The position numbers were made by a program, and so were the translations under genes. From assembly GCA_029974015.1 (NCBI GenBank), contig JARKUF010000011.1, positions 1-64,000 on the forward strand: 64,000 nucleotides of DNA, read 5' to 3'. Below, piece by piece: positions 25,508 through 34,819 of this stretch; within the stretch, counting starts at the first letter, position 1; the number at the start of each line of letters is the position of its first letter. Below the pieces are notes generated by a model. The model saw nothing but the letters and a program-made list of their open reading frames with translations, had not been told where the DNA came from and did not search any database. Source of the stretch: Spirochaetota bacterium. GTDB taxonomy: Bacteria > Spirochaetota > UBA4802 > JAGODF01.

Positions 25508-26269
25508 ATGGAACCTAAGGAATGCCTGAAATTCGACGAGGTCTCCTATCTGGGGGAAAGCTCCATCTCCCTGGTGGACTTTTCCTTTTCCCTCCTGGAA
25601 GGGGAGAACCTGGTCATCTTCGGCCCCGAGAACTCCGGCATAAGCCTGGTGTGCCCGCTCATCGCCGGGACCATCACCGATTTCGAGGGGACCATCCTTT
25701 ACCGCGGCAGTTCCGTAAAAGATTTCGATTTCCTCGCCATGCACAATTATCGCACCCGCCTGGGCTACCTGCAGGCGGGATACGGCCTCATAAACAATAT
25801 GTCCGTGGAGGAGAACATCTCACTGCCGCTTAAGTACCACTCCTCCATCTCGGCAAGTGAAATCAATGTCCGGGTTTCGGAGCTCATGGCGGAGCTACAC
25901 CTTGACCACTGCAAGAACCTCCGCCCCGTGGATTTGCTCAAATCGGAAATGCTGAAGACCGCCTACGCCCGGGCCATCGCCCTTGACCCGGACCTCATTC
26001 TCCTGGAACACGCCCTGGAAACCCAGTGCCTCCTCAACGCCCAGACGTACCTCACGAGCCTCATGAGGCGGACCTTCTCAGAGGGAAGCTCCGTCATCGT
26101 GGTGACCTACGAACCCGAACGGTTCGCCGGATTCGCTGACACCTTCATCATGCTCTACAAGGGAAACAAAGTGTTCCAGGGCGACCGGGGGGCCTTCCTC
26201 GAGCAGAAAAACCCGTATCTTAAACAATATATGCAGGCGTCACTGAAGGGGCCCATGCGGATTCTATGA
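25508..26269 (+). CDS. Degenerate MlaF-like ABC ATPase, apparently unable to hydrolyse ATP
   Basis: This 253-residue protein aligns with ABC ATPases along its length and follows the MlaE permease, but the catalytic motifs are all altered. The P-loop reads GPENSGIS, with Ile where the essential Lys should be. The signature LSGGQ is replaced by LLKSEM. Walker B ends LILLEHA instead of a DE pair, and the switch His region reads VVTYEPE with Tyr. The Q-loop (YLQAG) remains. The frame is intact, overlaps lipB by ATGA, and has a good GGAG before the ATG, so it is a maintained protein rather than a pseudogene. It may be a structural partner of MlaE or be paired with another ATPase elsewhere. Confidence 0.8.
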   Translation: MEPKECLKFDEVSYLGESSISLVDFSFSLLEGENLVIFGPENSGISLVCPLIAGTITDFEGTILYRGSSVKDFDFLAMHNYRTRLGYLQAGYGLINNMSVEENISLPLKYHSSISASEINVRVSELMAELHLDHCKNLRPVDLLKSEMLKTAYARAIALDPDLILLEHALETQCLLNAQTYLTSLMRRTFSEGSSVIVVTYEPERFAGFADTFIMLYKGNKVFQGDRGAFLEQKNPYLKQYMQASLKGPMRIL

Positions 26270-26916
26270 ACCCCTTACCGCCCGGAACAGATGTGCGGAT
26301 TCTCGGCCCCCTCGACTACGACACTTCCCTGGCCATTCAGGAAAAGGAGCGGGAACGGGTTTTAAGCGGCGGAAGTCCCGGCACGGTTTTTCTCCTGGAA
26401 CATACTCCACCGGTAATTACCCTGGGAAGGCGCGCCGATGAATCGAACATCCTTGCCGATGAAAAGACGCTGATATTGAAAGGGTACCGCCTGCGCCACA
26501 CCGGACGCGGCGGCGATGTAACGGTCCACGAGCCGGGCCAGGCGGTGGCGTACTTCGTGGTCCCCGTGGCTCCGAAAACCGCGGCCCCCTTCGTGAAGGG
26601 GATCCTGGGCCTGATGGGACTTTTTCTTTTGGAAGAATACGGCATCGACGCCCTGTACGACGCCAAACGCCCGGGCCTCTGGGCCCGGGACGCAAAGCTC
26701 TGCGCGGTGGGAGTTGACCTGACCGGCGGGGTTAGCACCCACGGAATAGCCATCAATGTGAGCAATTCCATGGAAGGGTTTTCGCTTGTGGCGCCCTGCG
26801 GCATTGCGGGAGGAACGGTGACGAGCCTGAGCGTCCTCCTCGGGAGGACCGTAGACTCTGCGGCTTTCATGGACAAATTCGCCAGGCATCTTCGAAACAG
26901 CGTTAATGAGCGATAG
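26266..26916 (+). CDS. lipB: Octanoyltransferase LipB
   Basis: The 216 residues contain the LipB signatures: HTPPVITLGRR, RGGDVTVHEPGQ (with the conserved Gly-Gly and His), the active-site lysine in AKLCAVGV and the catalytic cysteine in VAPCGI. The enzyme moves octanoate from acyl carrier protein to lipoyl domains of 2-oxoacid dehydrogenases and the glycine cleavage system. It overlaps the preceding gene by four bases (ATGA). lipA is not in the window. Why it shares an operon with Mla-type lipid transport genes is not clear. Confidence 0.95.
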   Translation: MNPLPPGTDVRILGPLDYDTSLAIQEKERERVLSGGSPGTVFLLEHTPPVITLGRRADESNILADEKTLILKGYRLRHTGRGGDVTVHEPGQAVAYFVVPVAPKTAAPFVKGILGLMGLFLLEEYGIDALYDAKRPGLWARDAKLCAVGVDLTGGVSTHGIAINVSNSMEGFSLVAPCGIAGGTVTSLSVLLGRTVDSAAFMDKFARHLRNSVNER

Positions 26917-26968
26917 CCCTTCGGGGAGCCAGGCCTCCATTTACCGGTCCCGAATAATTTTGTAAACT

Positions 26969-27685
26969 CTATCTCTTTCCGCCGAGGCTTTGAATGCGTT
27001 CCCGGCACGATTTATGACGGCAGGGAACGCAGAAATCGAAGTAATTTTTAAAAAAATGTATCTTCTTTACGCCCGAAATCATCACCCCCGACACCGACTT
27101 CTCGGGGCGCATGATGAAGCTCTCGGTGAGTTCAATGCCGATTTCGCCGGCGCCAAGAAAGTCCAGGAGACGCCCCTGTCCGCTCACATGCCAGCCGCAA
27201 TATCCCGGGCTGTATCGGAGCACGGCGTCCCCTTCCGGGAAACGCCTTTCACCGGCAAGGCGCTCAGTGTTCTGCCGGGTGATATTTTCCGCTGCGGCCT
27301 CAACGCCCTCGGAGGCCACGACATCGAGCATGTATCCCAGGACCATCTCCTTCGCCTCAACTATCCGCGATATTTCCTCCGAAAGGTCTCGCCCGGCAGT
27401 GAGGGCAAACAGGGTGAGGGCCCTGGCCCTCCCGGCAATTCCTTCCACGAGGGAGGGCGTGTCGTTAAGACCTTCCCCGCGGTAAATTATATCAAATTCT
27501 TCCTGTGTCACGTCGAGAAGGAGCGCGCGAGGCGCCGCCTTTTCATAAAAAAGCGCGAGCGATTTTTCATAGAGTTCCGCCACCACCCTCGTGATGCGCG
27601 TCGCATCGGTCATTCCCTGGCCGCGAAACACCGAATCGCGGTCCAGGACCAGGGTACGTGGATCAATATCGATAAGTTCTCTCAT
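26969..27685 (-). CDS. Stand-alone B12-dependent methionine synthase activation-domain protein
   Basis: This 238-residue protein matches the C-terminal reactivation domain of MetH (Met_synt_B12): RYSPGYCGWHVSGQGRLL and IGIELTESFIMRPEKSVSGVM are the SAM-binding core strings. It ends with a cysteine cluster (FDFCVPCRHKSCRER) often seen in the free-standing versions. In MetH the domain delivers SAM and reductant to restore methylcobalamin after oxidation. Free-standing forms work with split MetH or other corrinoid methyltransferases, mainly in anaerobes. No metH lies in the window. Start 27685 is preferred over 27724 because GAGG lies five bases upstream. Confidence 0.82.
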   Translation of the reverse strand: MRELIDIDPRTLVLDRDSVFRGQGMTDATRITRVVAELYEKSLALFYEKAAPRALLLDVTQEEFDIIYRGEGLNDTPSLVEGIAGRARALTLFALTAGRDLSEEISRIVEAKEMVLGYMLDVVASEGVEAAAENITRQNTERLAGERRFPEGDAVLRYSPGYCGWHVSGQGRLLDFLGAGEIGIELTESFIMRPEKSVSGVMISGVKKIHFFKNYFDFCVPCRHKSCRERIQSLGGKR

Positions 27686-27944
27686 CTTCGCCTCATATTG
27701 GCAGCGATTATCCTGAAGCATCAACAGCTTCGGCGGCTGTCATATCCACTGAAGAAGAAACTTTAAGTGGACGCCGCCCCATGGTACTGCAACCGGGTTT
27801 TATCATAATCCGAAGACGAATAAAAAATGAAAAGCCTTTTTCGAAGCCCCGTGAAAAGACATGAAGGAATTTCCACGGCCAATGAAAAGATATTGCGAAA
27901 TCCGTCACACTGCCCCATGCTGTACATCAACTACCTGGAGAGAC

Positions 27945-29594
27945 ATGCAAACTGTGAATGCCTTCGTCATCGCCTCCTCCATGATGGCCGCCGTGTCATT
28001 GTATGCGGGGCTCTATTATTTATGGATGCACCTCCGGCGCCCTGACGCTCCGGAAAACCTTTCCTTCTCCCTGACCTGTTTTTCCATGGCCCTCTACGAT
28101 ATCTTCTCCGGGGGCCTATACGGAGCCGCATCGGTACAGGAAGGAATGGCCTGGCAGAAACTTCAGTTCGCCTCCCTGGCGCTATTCTCCATTTTTTTTA
28201 CCTGGTTTATACTTCATTTCTCCGGAGGTGCCTTTCGCCGCTTTGCATGGTCCATCACCTCCATCATGGGGCTTCTCCTGCTTTTGGGCCTTGTTATTGA
28301 GGGCGATATCACCCTCGTTCCTTCACGGCCGATGCCAAAAACAGCGGACTTCTTCGGGATCGCCAACATCATCTACCACGAGGCCGACCCCGGCCTCCTC
28401 TACAGGATACAGTACGGAGCTATGCTTGCCGGTTTCCCGCTTCTCCTTGTTCTCCTGATGCGGGACCGCCCGGGACGGCGCCGCGGACGTTCTCTTCTTC
28501 TTTCAATGGCTGTTTTTTTTGCCGCCGCCCTCAACGACGTACTCGTTGGGACAGGCGCCTATTCCTTCATCTATGTTCTGGAGTATGCTTATCTCGTGAT
28601 ACTCATCGCCATGACCAGGGACCTCCTTGATGGTCTTTTGGCGCTTCAACGGGAAGTGGAAGAGCTCAACACACGCCTGGAACAGAAGGTCCGGGAGAGA
28701 TCAATGGCGCTGCTTTTCAGCGAAATATCGGCGAGGACCGGCGCGGCGTCAGTTCATCGAGGCGGGGCGCGCACAAGTACTTCGGGAGAAAATGGAAAAT
28801 CAGGGGGCACGCTTGCACCCATGCTGGAACTCGCACGGGACCTCGGGGAGGATATTAAGGGCTCCGAGCTTCCGGCGAATATACTCCAAAAAGCCCTGGA
28901 AACAGGAGCCGCTGAATACGGCTATCTTTTTCTTGCCGGTGAGGAAGGAGAACTTCGCATGGCAGCCAACGCGGAAACTGGTAAAAGCGCCGGTGGCGCC
29001 ATCCTTGCGTATCGCAGGCAGGTGGTGGATGTTGTCTTTGCCAGAGGGAAGGCCGTTATCACCGGCGACTCCTTTTCGCCCCGCTCGGTCCTTGTGGCGC
29101 CTCTCTCCCTTCACGGGACCATCATCGGTGTCTGCTACATGGGGCGGCGTCATCCCGGCTTCACGGGCCTCGAATTGGAATCGCTCTCCTCCTTCCTTGA
29201 GTACGCCGCCCTTCTCCTCCGAGGAACGACAGCGGCAAAAACCGCTGGAGCTGATGCGGCAGTGACCGATTTTTGCCGGGAAAGGGTACTGCGGGCCATC
29301 ACCTACATCGACGAAAACTATCGTTTCGACATCTCCCGTGAAGGGCTTGCCGCCTCCCTGGGAATCAGCCCGCACTACCTGGGAAAAGCATTCAAGGAGA
29401 TCACTGGAAAAAAACTTGGAGACTACTTGAACAGCGTCCGGATTTGCGAAGCGGCCCGGCGCCTCGCCGGGGGCGCCGAGAACGTCATCGATATCGCCTA
29501 CGCCGTTGGCTTTGAGACCCTGCGCACTTTTAACCGTGCTTTCCGGAGGGAGATGGGGATGTCCCCGTCGGAATACCGGGAACGAAAGAGGTGA
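27945..29594 (+). CDS. 7TM sensor-GAF-AraC transcriptional regulator
   Basis: This 549-residue protein has seven probable membrane helices in residues 1-225, resembling the 7TM module of some histidine kinases (WQKLQFASLALFSIFF). A short coiled coil (LNTRLEQKVRERS), a GAF-like domain about 300-430, and a C-terminal AraC/XylS DNA-binding domain follow (DISREGLAASLGISPHYLGK and NVIDIAYAVGFETLRTFNRAFRREMG). An AraC regulator tied directly to a membrane sensor can link an outside or membrane signal to transcription without a phosphorelay. The membrane half is clearly paralogous to that of the SpoIIE phosphatase at 41530-43119. Start 27945 has GGAG four bases upstream. A GTG or upstream ATG is possible but less likely. 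Confidence 0.85.
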   Translation: MQTVNAFVIASSMMAAVSLYAGLYYLWMHLRRPDAPENLSFSLTCFSMALYDIFSGGLYGAASVQEGMAWQKLQFASLALFSIFFTWFILHFSGGAFRRFAWSITSIMGLLLLLGLVIEGDITLVPSRPMPKTADFFGIANIIYHEADPGLLYRIQYGAMLAGFPLLLVLLMRDRPGRRRGRSLLLSMAVFFAAALNDVLVGTGAYSFIYVLEYAYLVILIAMTRDLLDGLLALQREVEELNTRLEQKVRERSMALLFSEISARTGAASVHRGGARTSTSGENGKSGGTLAPMLELARDLGEDIKGSELPANILQKALETGAAEYGYLFLAGEEGELRMAANAETGKSAGGAILAYRRQVVDVVFARGKAVITGDSFSPRSVLVAPLSLHGTIIGVCYMGRRHPGFTGLELESLSSFLEYAALLLRGTTAAKTAGADAAVTDFCRERVLRAITYIDENYRFDISREGLAASLGISPHYLGKAFKEITGKKLGDYLNSVRICEAARRLAGGAENVIDIAYAVGFETLRTFNRAFRREMGMSPSEYRERKR

Positions 29595-29753
29595 CGATGA
29601 AGATGGCGGGGGGCTTTGCCGCTCCGGGCATGGGCACGCCCTCATCGGCGAAAAGTATCCCGGCGCTATAGTATCCACGAAATGGGAAAAAAAAGATTGC
29701 CCGGCAGCCGTGAAAAATATACGATTGACAACAAAATACAGGAATAATTCTGA

Positions 29754-31220
29754 ATGCTTTTTATCTCAGCGATAATCTTGATTGCTGTCGTTCTGATGGC
29801 GGCGCTTTTCAGGCAGTGGAACATGCCGCTAATCATCATCGCCCTTGGAATGGGGATCGTGTTCGGCAGCGATGTGACCGGCCTCGTACATTTCGACGAC
29901 GCCATCATGACCCGCAATCTCGCTGACATTGCCCTGATCTTCATCCTTTTCGCGGGGGGCTATGGGACCAGGCGGCAGGACCTCAAGCCCATCGTCTTTC
30001 CCACGCTCTCCCTTGCCACCATTGGAGTACTTATTACGGCGGCTGTTTCGGCTGTGGCCCTTCATCTCGTGTTCGGGTGGAAACCGCTTAAGGCGCTTCT
30101 TCTGGGAACGATCATCTCCTCCACCGACGCGGCGGCCATTTTCTCAATCCTCCGGTCCCGTTCAATAAACCAGCGCCTCTCTTCGGTTACGGAAATCGAA
30201 TCCGCGGCCAACGACCCGATGGCAATTGTCGCCACGACCTTTATCGTAAGCCTTTTCGTGGAGGCCTCGGGAGGGCCTTTTAAAACCCTGGCATCTTTTG
30301 CCTGGCTGCTCCTCGGAGGCACGGCGGTGGGGGTTGTCACGGGAAAAATCGGATGCCTTTTATTCGAACGTATTAAATACGTGGACCGTGGATATTTTTA
30401 CATCCTTACAATAGGCGTTATCTTTCTAAGTTTCGGTACAGCCGACCTGATCGGCGCAAGCGGCATGCTCTCCGCGTTCTTCGCGGGCTATATGATGGGC
30501 AATGGCAAGTTTCCATACAAAAACGGGGTGTCGACTTTCGTAAACGCACTCTCGCACATCGCGAATGTAGCCCTCTTCGTCCTGCTGGGTCTTTTGGTTT
30601 TTCCAAAGGAGTTTGCCCAGATACTCCTGCCCGGCGTGGCCGTGTTCTTAGCGATCACCTTTCTCGGCAGGCCGGTCGCTGTGCTCCTCTGCACCCTGTT
30701 CCAGAAATTTTCATGGCGTGACCGGGCATTCATAAGCTGGAGCGGAATCCGGGGGGCGGTCCCAATCGTGCTTGGCACATATCCCCTTGCCGCGGGGGTG
30801 GAGGATGGACGGCAAATTTTCAATATCATATTTTTTGCCGTCATACTCTCCGTGCTAATACAGGGGACCACAATAGGAAAACTTGCCGATCTGCTCGGGT
30901 TAAGCGTACCTTCAAAACCGAAGCCAATGCAGGCCATGGAGCTCGTGACCATTCAAGACAGCGACCTTGAGCTTGCAGAGCTCGCTATCGACGAAGAATT
31001 TTGCACCGGGGAAGTGCGCATCTCCACCCTCGACCTGCCAAAGGGCACCACCATCACAATGATAAACCGCAAGGAGAAGATCATCGCCCCGCGCGGGTCG
31101 ACGATGATAATCCCCGGGGACGTGCTTTTCATCCTCACCCGGGTCGACGAGCTCGAGAAGGTGAGCACCGAAATACTGGGCAGGTTCTCCGAGGGCTGTG
31201 AAAACCACGGCCTCGGCTGA
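29754..31220 (+). CDS. CPA1-family K+(Na+)/H+ antiporter with C-terminal TrkA_C domain
   Basis: This 488-residue protein has about twelve membrane helices. It carries the CPA1 motifs SSTDAAAIFSIL and ESAANDPMAI (transport Asp pair region), FLSFGTADLIGASGMLSAFFAG, and GIRGAVPIVL. Residues after about 400 form a TrkA_C (RCK_C) domain (GTTITMINRKEKIIAPRG .. GDVLFIL), as in NhaP2/CvrA K+/H+ antiporters. It exports monovalent cations for pH and osmotic balance. A Shine-Dalgarno-like AGGA lies about ten bases upstream. It is not obviously in an operon. Confidence 0.88.
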   Translation: MLFISAIILIAVVLMAALFRQWNMPLIIIALGMGIVFGSDVTGLVHFDDAIMTRNLADIALIFILFAGGYGTRRQDLKPIVFPTLSLATIGVLITAAVSAVALHLVFGWKPLKALLLGTIISSTDAAAIFSILRSRSINQRLSSVTEIESAANDPMAIVATTFIVSLFVEASGGPFKTLASFAWLLLGGTAVGVVTGKIGCLLFERIKYVDRGYFYILTIGVIFLSFGTADLIGASGMLSAFFAGYMMGNGKFPYKNGVSTFVNALSHIANVALFVLLGLLVFPKEFAQILLPGVAVFLAITFLGRPVAVLLCTLFQKFSWRDRAFISWSGIRGAVPIVLGTYPLAAGVEDGRQIFNIIFFAVILSVLIQGTTIGKLADLLGLSVPSKPKPMQAMELVTIQDSDLELAELAIDEEFCTGEVRISTLDLPKGTTITMINRKEKIIAPRGSTMIIPGDVLFILTRVDELEKVSTEILGRFSEGCENHGLG

Positions 31221-31349
31221 CCACGGAGCACTTCAAGTCCTCGTCCAGCGGCGATACGCGGGCCAACCCCGCATCATCATATTTTTCTTTCAGAAACTGG
31301 ACGCCGCTCTCATTGGAGAAGCTCGGAGACTACCGGACCGGCGAGCTTT

Positions 31350-32135
31350 TCACCACGCGACATCCTTCAGGATGGTATAATATCTTCCCCCGCGTTTTTC
31401 CACGACAACGCCCCTGCCGAAAAGCTTCCCGAGGTTCCCGGAGGTAAACCCTTCCTCAACCGCGCCGCTGTAAAAACATCGGCCCCTTTCGATGATGAAA
31501 AGTTTTTCGAAGAGGGGAGTGATCTCCTCGGTGTGGTGCGTCACATAGACGAGGGCCAAACCGTTTTCCTTCGCAAGAAATGACAGAGTGTCCAAAAGGT
31601 CTTCCCGCGAGGGAAGGTCCAACCCCCGGGCAGGCTCATCCAGAAGGAGAATGTCCGGGCGGCCGATGAGGGCCCGGGCCATCAGGAGTTTCTGGCGCTC
31701 CCCGTCCGAGAGCACTCCAAATCGGTCGCTCCCGCGGTCCCCGAGGCCGATTGCATCCATGAGGTCATGGGCGCGACGGACCTCGCCGCCACCGGGCTCC
31801 CGGAAAAGGCCTATTGACGCATAGAGGCCGCTAATGACAACATCGCGAAGACTTTCGTTTCCGTTAAACAGTTCCGCGAGGGGAGTGCCCACATAGCCGA
31901 TGCGGCGCCGCATATCGCGAACATCGCAACCAGTCGAGGACCGGCCGAAACGGCGCACCTCTCCCCTGCTGGGAAACTGGTATCCCGCGACCACCTCCAG
32001 AAGGCGCGTTTTCCCCGACCCGTTCTTCCCGTAGAGGACCCATCGTTCGCGCTCGCCTATGGTCCAGGTGATACCGTCGAGGACCATGCGCCCGGAACCG
32101 TAGAAGTAGAGTGAAATATCATCCAGCCGTATCAT
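31350..32135 (-). CDS. ABC transporter ATP-binding protein (ModF/YlmA-like, no permease partner)
   Basis: This 261-residue ATPase has intact motifs: YGKNGSGKT (Walker A), VLSDGERQK (signature, with D for the second G), DILLLDEPARGLD (Walker B) and VTHHTEE (switch His). The family outline, with a short C-terminal tail, resembles ModF/YlmA-type soluble ATPases of uncertain role. No membrane partner is adjacent. It has no link visible to the degenerate MlaF-like protein but could in principle supply hydrolysis to an orphan permease. Confidence 0.8.
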   Translation of the reverse strand: MIRLDDISLYFYGSGRMVLDGITWTIGERERWVLYGKNGSGKTRLLEVVAGYQFPSRGEVRRFGRSSTGCDVRDMRRRIGYVGTPLAELFNGNESLRDVVISGLYASIGLFREPGGGEVRRAHDLMDAIGLGDRGSDRFGVLSDGERQKLLMARALIGRPDILLLDEPARGLDLPSREDLLDTLSFLAKENGLALVYVTHHTEEITPLFEKLFIIERGRCFYSGAVEEGFTSGNLGKLFGRGVVVEKRGGRYYTILKDVAW

Positions 32136-32420
32136 ATTCCTCCTGGGCGCGAGGCGGCGCCAGAGCCACGAAAGCTTTTATGGCAAGCTTTACTATTTAC
32201 GTTTAACCGTCGGCCTTTTACTGTTTGACAATGCCCCTCTCTTATGCCGTACTTGGCTCTCCGTTTTTTCAGGAACCATTACGGCAGACCGAGCATCCAA
32301 TCAAGACCAGGGTGATAAGGCGGCAATGTTCCATCCCTCTTCATCATCCCTGACCGCTCACTGTCGGCTCCTGGTGGGACCCATAGCCGAAATGCGGCGG
32401 CGCGAAAAGGAGGATTCGCC

Positions 32421-33392
32421 ATGAAGCACATAACCCTCACCGGCACCATCACCTCTATCATCCTCGTGTTACTTTCCATCGGCCTCATCGCGGACCAGCA
32501 AGTTATAATCGACTGCGACAGGGCCCGCGATGCCTATGACTTCATCTTGAAGTCGGATACGATATACCATTTCTGCGAACCCTGCGGCGACCCGGCGCCC
32601 AAAAAGGACGTCGTGCAAGCAATAAGTTTTTCCGGACGGGGCGGCTCCTGCTCCATCAAGGTCAACGGCAAAGACGTCGATCTCGCCTATGTCTTCGTAA
32701 AAAGCGAAGGCGCGTGGAAGAACCTGGCCCATCTCATGGGGCTTCAGGCCATGGGGGTTTCACCGGTCCTCGATGAGTCGCGCATACCCGTAGACCAGGA
32801 CGCGAAAAAAGCAAAAGAAGAATCCGACCTGCCCTATCTCTCCCTCCTTGAAAAGGAATTTGTGGACGAGTGCAATCTCGCCCGGACAAATCCCGGAGAA
32901 TACGCAAAAATACTTGGGGAGATGCGCAAATATTATAACGGCCGCTACATGGAAGTCCCGGGGCGCCATCGGCTCAGGACCAACGAGGGCGTCCCGGCCT
33001 TAGACGAGGCCGTGCGCTTTCTCGAGGCCGCCTCCCCCCTGCCGCCCCTTGAGCCGTCAAAGGGAATGTCCGCGGCGGCCAGGGAACATGTGAGCGACAC
33101 GGGCCCCCGTGGCGCCCTGGGCCACTCAGGCTCCGACGGGAGCAGTCCAATGGTGCGCCTCAACCGCCACGGGAGATGGCAAAACACCGCCGGAGAAAAC
33201 ATATCCTACGGGAAAGGAGTGGCCCGGGAAATTCTGGTACAGCTCATCGTGGATGATGGGGTCCCGGGACGGGGCCACAGGCGCAATATTTTCAACCCGG
33301 CATTCAGGCGCATCGGCGTGGCCTATGGCCCCCACAAACAGTACGGCCACATGTGCGTCCAGACCTTCGCCGGAGCGTACCAGGAGAAATAG
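32421..33392 (+). CDS. Secreted CAP/SCP-domain protein
   Basis: This 323-residue protein begins with a signal peptide (residues 1-24). A unique region about 25-140 carries a small Cys cluster (FCEPCGD), and a CAP (SCP-like, PF00188) domain follows. CAP strings are LARTNPGEYA, GHSGSDGSSPMVR, GENISYGKG, VDDGVPGRGHRRNIFNP and the final GHMCVQTFAGAY. The conserved His and Glu residues of the CAP cavity are present. CAP proteins are extracellular with varied roles. AGGAGG lies just before the ATG at 32421. Regulation and substrate are not visible. Confidence 0.88.
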   Translation: MKHITLTGTITSIILVLLSIGLIADQQVIIDCDRARDAYDFILKSDTIYHFCEPCGDPAPKKDVVQAISFSGRGGSCSIKVNGKDVDLAYVFVKSEGAWKNLAHLMGLQAMGVSPVLDESRIPVDQDAKKAKEESDLPYLSLLEKEFVDECNLARTNPGEYAKILGEMRKYYNGRYMEVPGRHRLRTNEGVPALDEAVRFLEAASPLPPLEPSKGMSAAAREHVSDTGPRGALGHSGSDGSSPMVRLNRHGRWQNTAGENISYGKGVAREILVQLIVDDGVPGRGHRRNIFNPAFRRIGVAYGPHKQYGHMCVQTFAGAYQEK

Positions 33393-33411
33393 CTTACTCC
33401 GGCAAGGAGCA

Positions 33412-34077
33412 TCATCGCGGCATTATAACGGTAAAAGTGAACTCGTGCTCCTGCTGCTCCAAGGCCGCGTCGGGGCAAATGGAGGAACAGTACTCGAAAA
33501 TTTCCTCCCGCCGGGCGTAGTAAAAGCGCGTGTCCTCCGGGAAAAAATCCCGTCCCTCGGCGCACAGGAGATTGAAGGCGCACCCCCGGCGGGAGTGCTC
33601 GTACATTTTTCGGATGAACTTCCGGACGAAATTTTCATACTTCGCCGCGTTGTTTTCCGTGATGATGTTTAGCGCCCCGGAGCAGACGATGTAGTCGAAC
33701 TCAGCGGAAAAGGCGGGGTCCGCGAAATCGGCAACGAGGAAGGAATGCCCCGGATATTTTTTCCTCGCCGCCGCCGCCATTTCCGGAAGAACGTCGATGC
33801 CATGATAATCGATCATGCCGTATCCATGGTCCCGCAGATAACGTGAATAATCACCGAGGCCGCACCCGACGTCGAGAAGCGTGAAATACCCTGAAATGTC
33901 CGCACCCTTCAGGAGCATCGAGATTTTTTCAAAGAGGATGATCTGCAGGTAGTCCGTCCATCCCACGGAACGGGCGGAGTGCAAACCGTGGTCGCGCATC
34001 TTTTCCAGATAATACGATTCCTGTACGCGGAGCCTGGCGGCCCCATTTGCGGATGAGGCGGAAAGGCAGTGTCCCAT
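33412..34077 (-). CDS. SAM-dependent methyltransferase
   Basis: This 221-residue protein has the class I motifs TLLDVGCGLGDYSRYL (motif I), GIDVLPEMAAAA (motif II), FDYIVCSGALNII (motif IV). The C-terminal half contains a LLCAEGRDFFPEDTRFYYARREE stretch typical of small-molecule methyltransferases of unknown substrate. Start 34077 is chosen because AAGGAA precedes it; the frame extends 30 codons upstream through the neighbouring gene without a better site. It follows the small HTH-like gene on the same strand with a 43-bp gap, so the pair is probably co-transcribed. Confidence 0.78.
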   Translation of the reverse strand: MGHCLSASSANGAARLRVQESYYLEKMRDHGLHSARSVGWTDYLQIILFEKISMLLKGADISGYFTLLDVGCGLGDYSRYLRDHGYGMIDYHGIDVLPEMAAAARKKYPGHSFLVADFADPAFSAEFDYIVCSGALNIITENNAAKYENFVRKFIRKMYEHSRRGCAFNLLCAEGRDFFPEDTRFYYARREEIFEYCSSICPDAALEQQEHEFTFTVIMPR

Positions 34078-34120
34078 GGCTATTTCCTTACTTTTTACAA
34101 AACGCGGACGGCGGAGGGCG

Positions 34121-34645
34121 TCAGCGCTTCTTAGTATCTTTGAGCGCTTCGCGGAGCGCTTTTTCACTCATGCTTATGTATTCCAAAAGCCTGCCTTCAC
34201 TCGGTTTAAGGCCCGCCTTCGCAAGTATCTTCAGTGTGAGGTTGTATTTCCTTCTGTAATGTTGAATAGCCGGGATGGTGGTGTTAAACTTCTTCGCGAG
34301 CTGGTGGTCTCTGTTCACGTATTTCCCCGACGCATCTTTTCCATTCAGGCTTATGAACTTTTTTATAAGTTTCACATTCCAGACGATGTCGCCGCCCCGG
34401 GAATAATTATGGGTTAACTGGCGTTGCTGATTCCGCTCCAGACTTCCATCCATCTTTTTTTTCTTCCAGTGTGGATGGCGGTTCCTGGCGTATTTGATAT
34501 CATCGATGGTATACTTTGCGTTCTTATTCAGCCAGAGCCTTGTGATGGAGGCCTTCTTCCCCGGCGAGAGCCTGCTCCTGAGGGAATTCTCGATATATTC
34601 TTCCGGAGTTTTGGAATTAAATAGTTTATTTTCTTCTTTGTTCAT
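34121..34645 (-). CDS. Small basic protein with a helix-turn-helix-like segment, function unknown
   Basis: I do not recognise this 174-residue protein. It is strongly basic and helical. The segment VNRDHQLAKKFNTTIPAIQHYRR has the length and residue pattern of a helix-turn-helix (Ala at the fifth position, turn NTTI, then a recognition helix). Other parts (LSPGKKASITRLWLNKNAKY, RNRHPHWKKKK) suggest nucleic-acid contact. AAGGAG lies six bases before ATG 34645, so it is expressed. It is followed by a methyltransferase gene. A DNA- or RNA-binding regulator is plausible. Confidence 0.6.
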   Translation of the reverse strand: MNKEENKLFNSKTPEEYIENSLRSRLSPGKKASITRLWLNKNAKYTIDDIKYARNRHPHWKKKKMDGSLERNQQRQLTHNYSRGGDIVWNVKLIKKFISLNGKDASGKYVNRDHQLAKKFNTTIPAIQHYRRKYNLTLKILAKAGLKPSEGRLLEYISMSEKALREALKDTKKR

Positions 34646-34819
34646 ACATGGCTCCTTTTCGGAATAGCGGGAAACATGGCCCGTTACCGTGTTTGCGGTA
34701 CCGTCAGCACGCTGATGTGCAACCGGAGAAACCATAACCGCGAGGCGCAGCCGCGCGTAATTGCGGCATTATATCATGGAAAGCATCCGCTTTGTCAAGT
34801 GGTTAAAGAGCGCCCCGCT

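Noticed and set aside
24703-26916. Complete Mla lipid transport operon
   Set aside because: Only the permease and a degenerate ATPase are present; no MCE (MlaD), MlaC or MlaB gene is found and lipB follows.
29754-29800. TTGACA at 29725 as the antiporter promoter
   Set aside because: The start codon would lie at or before the transcription start and no acceptable -10 box is at the correct spacing.
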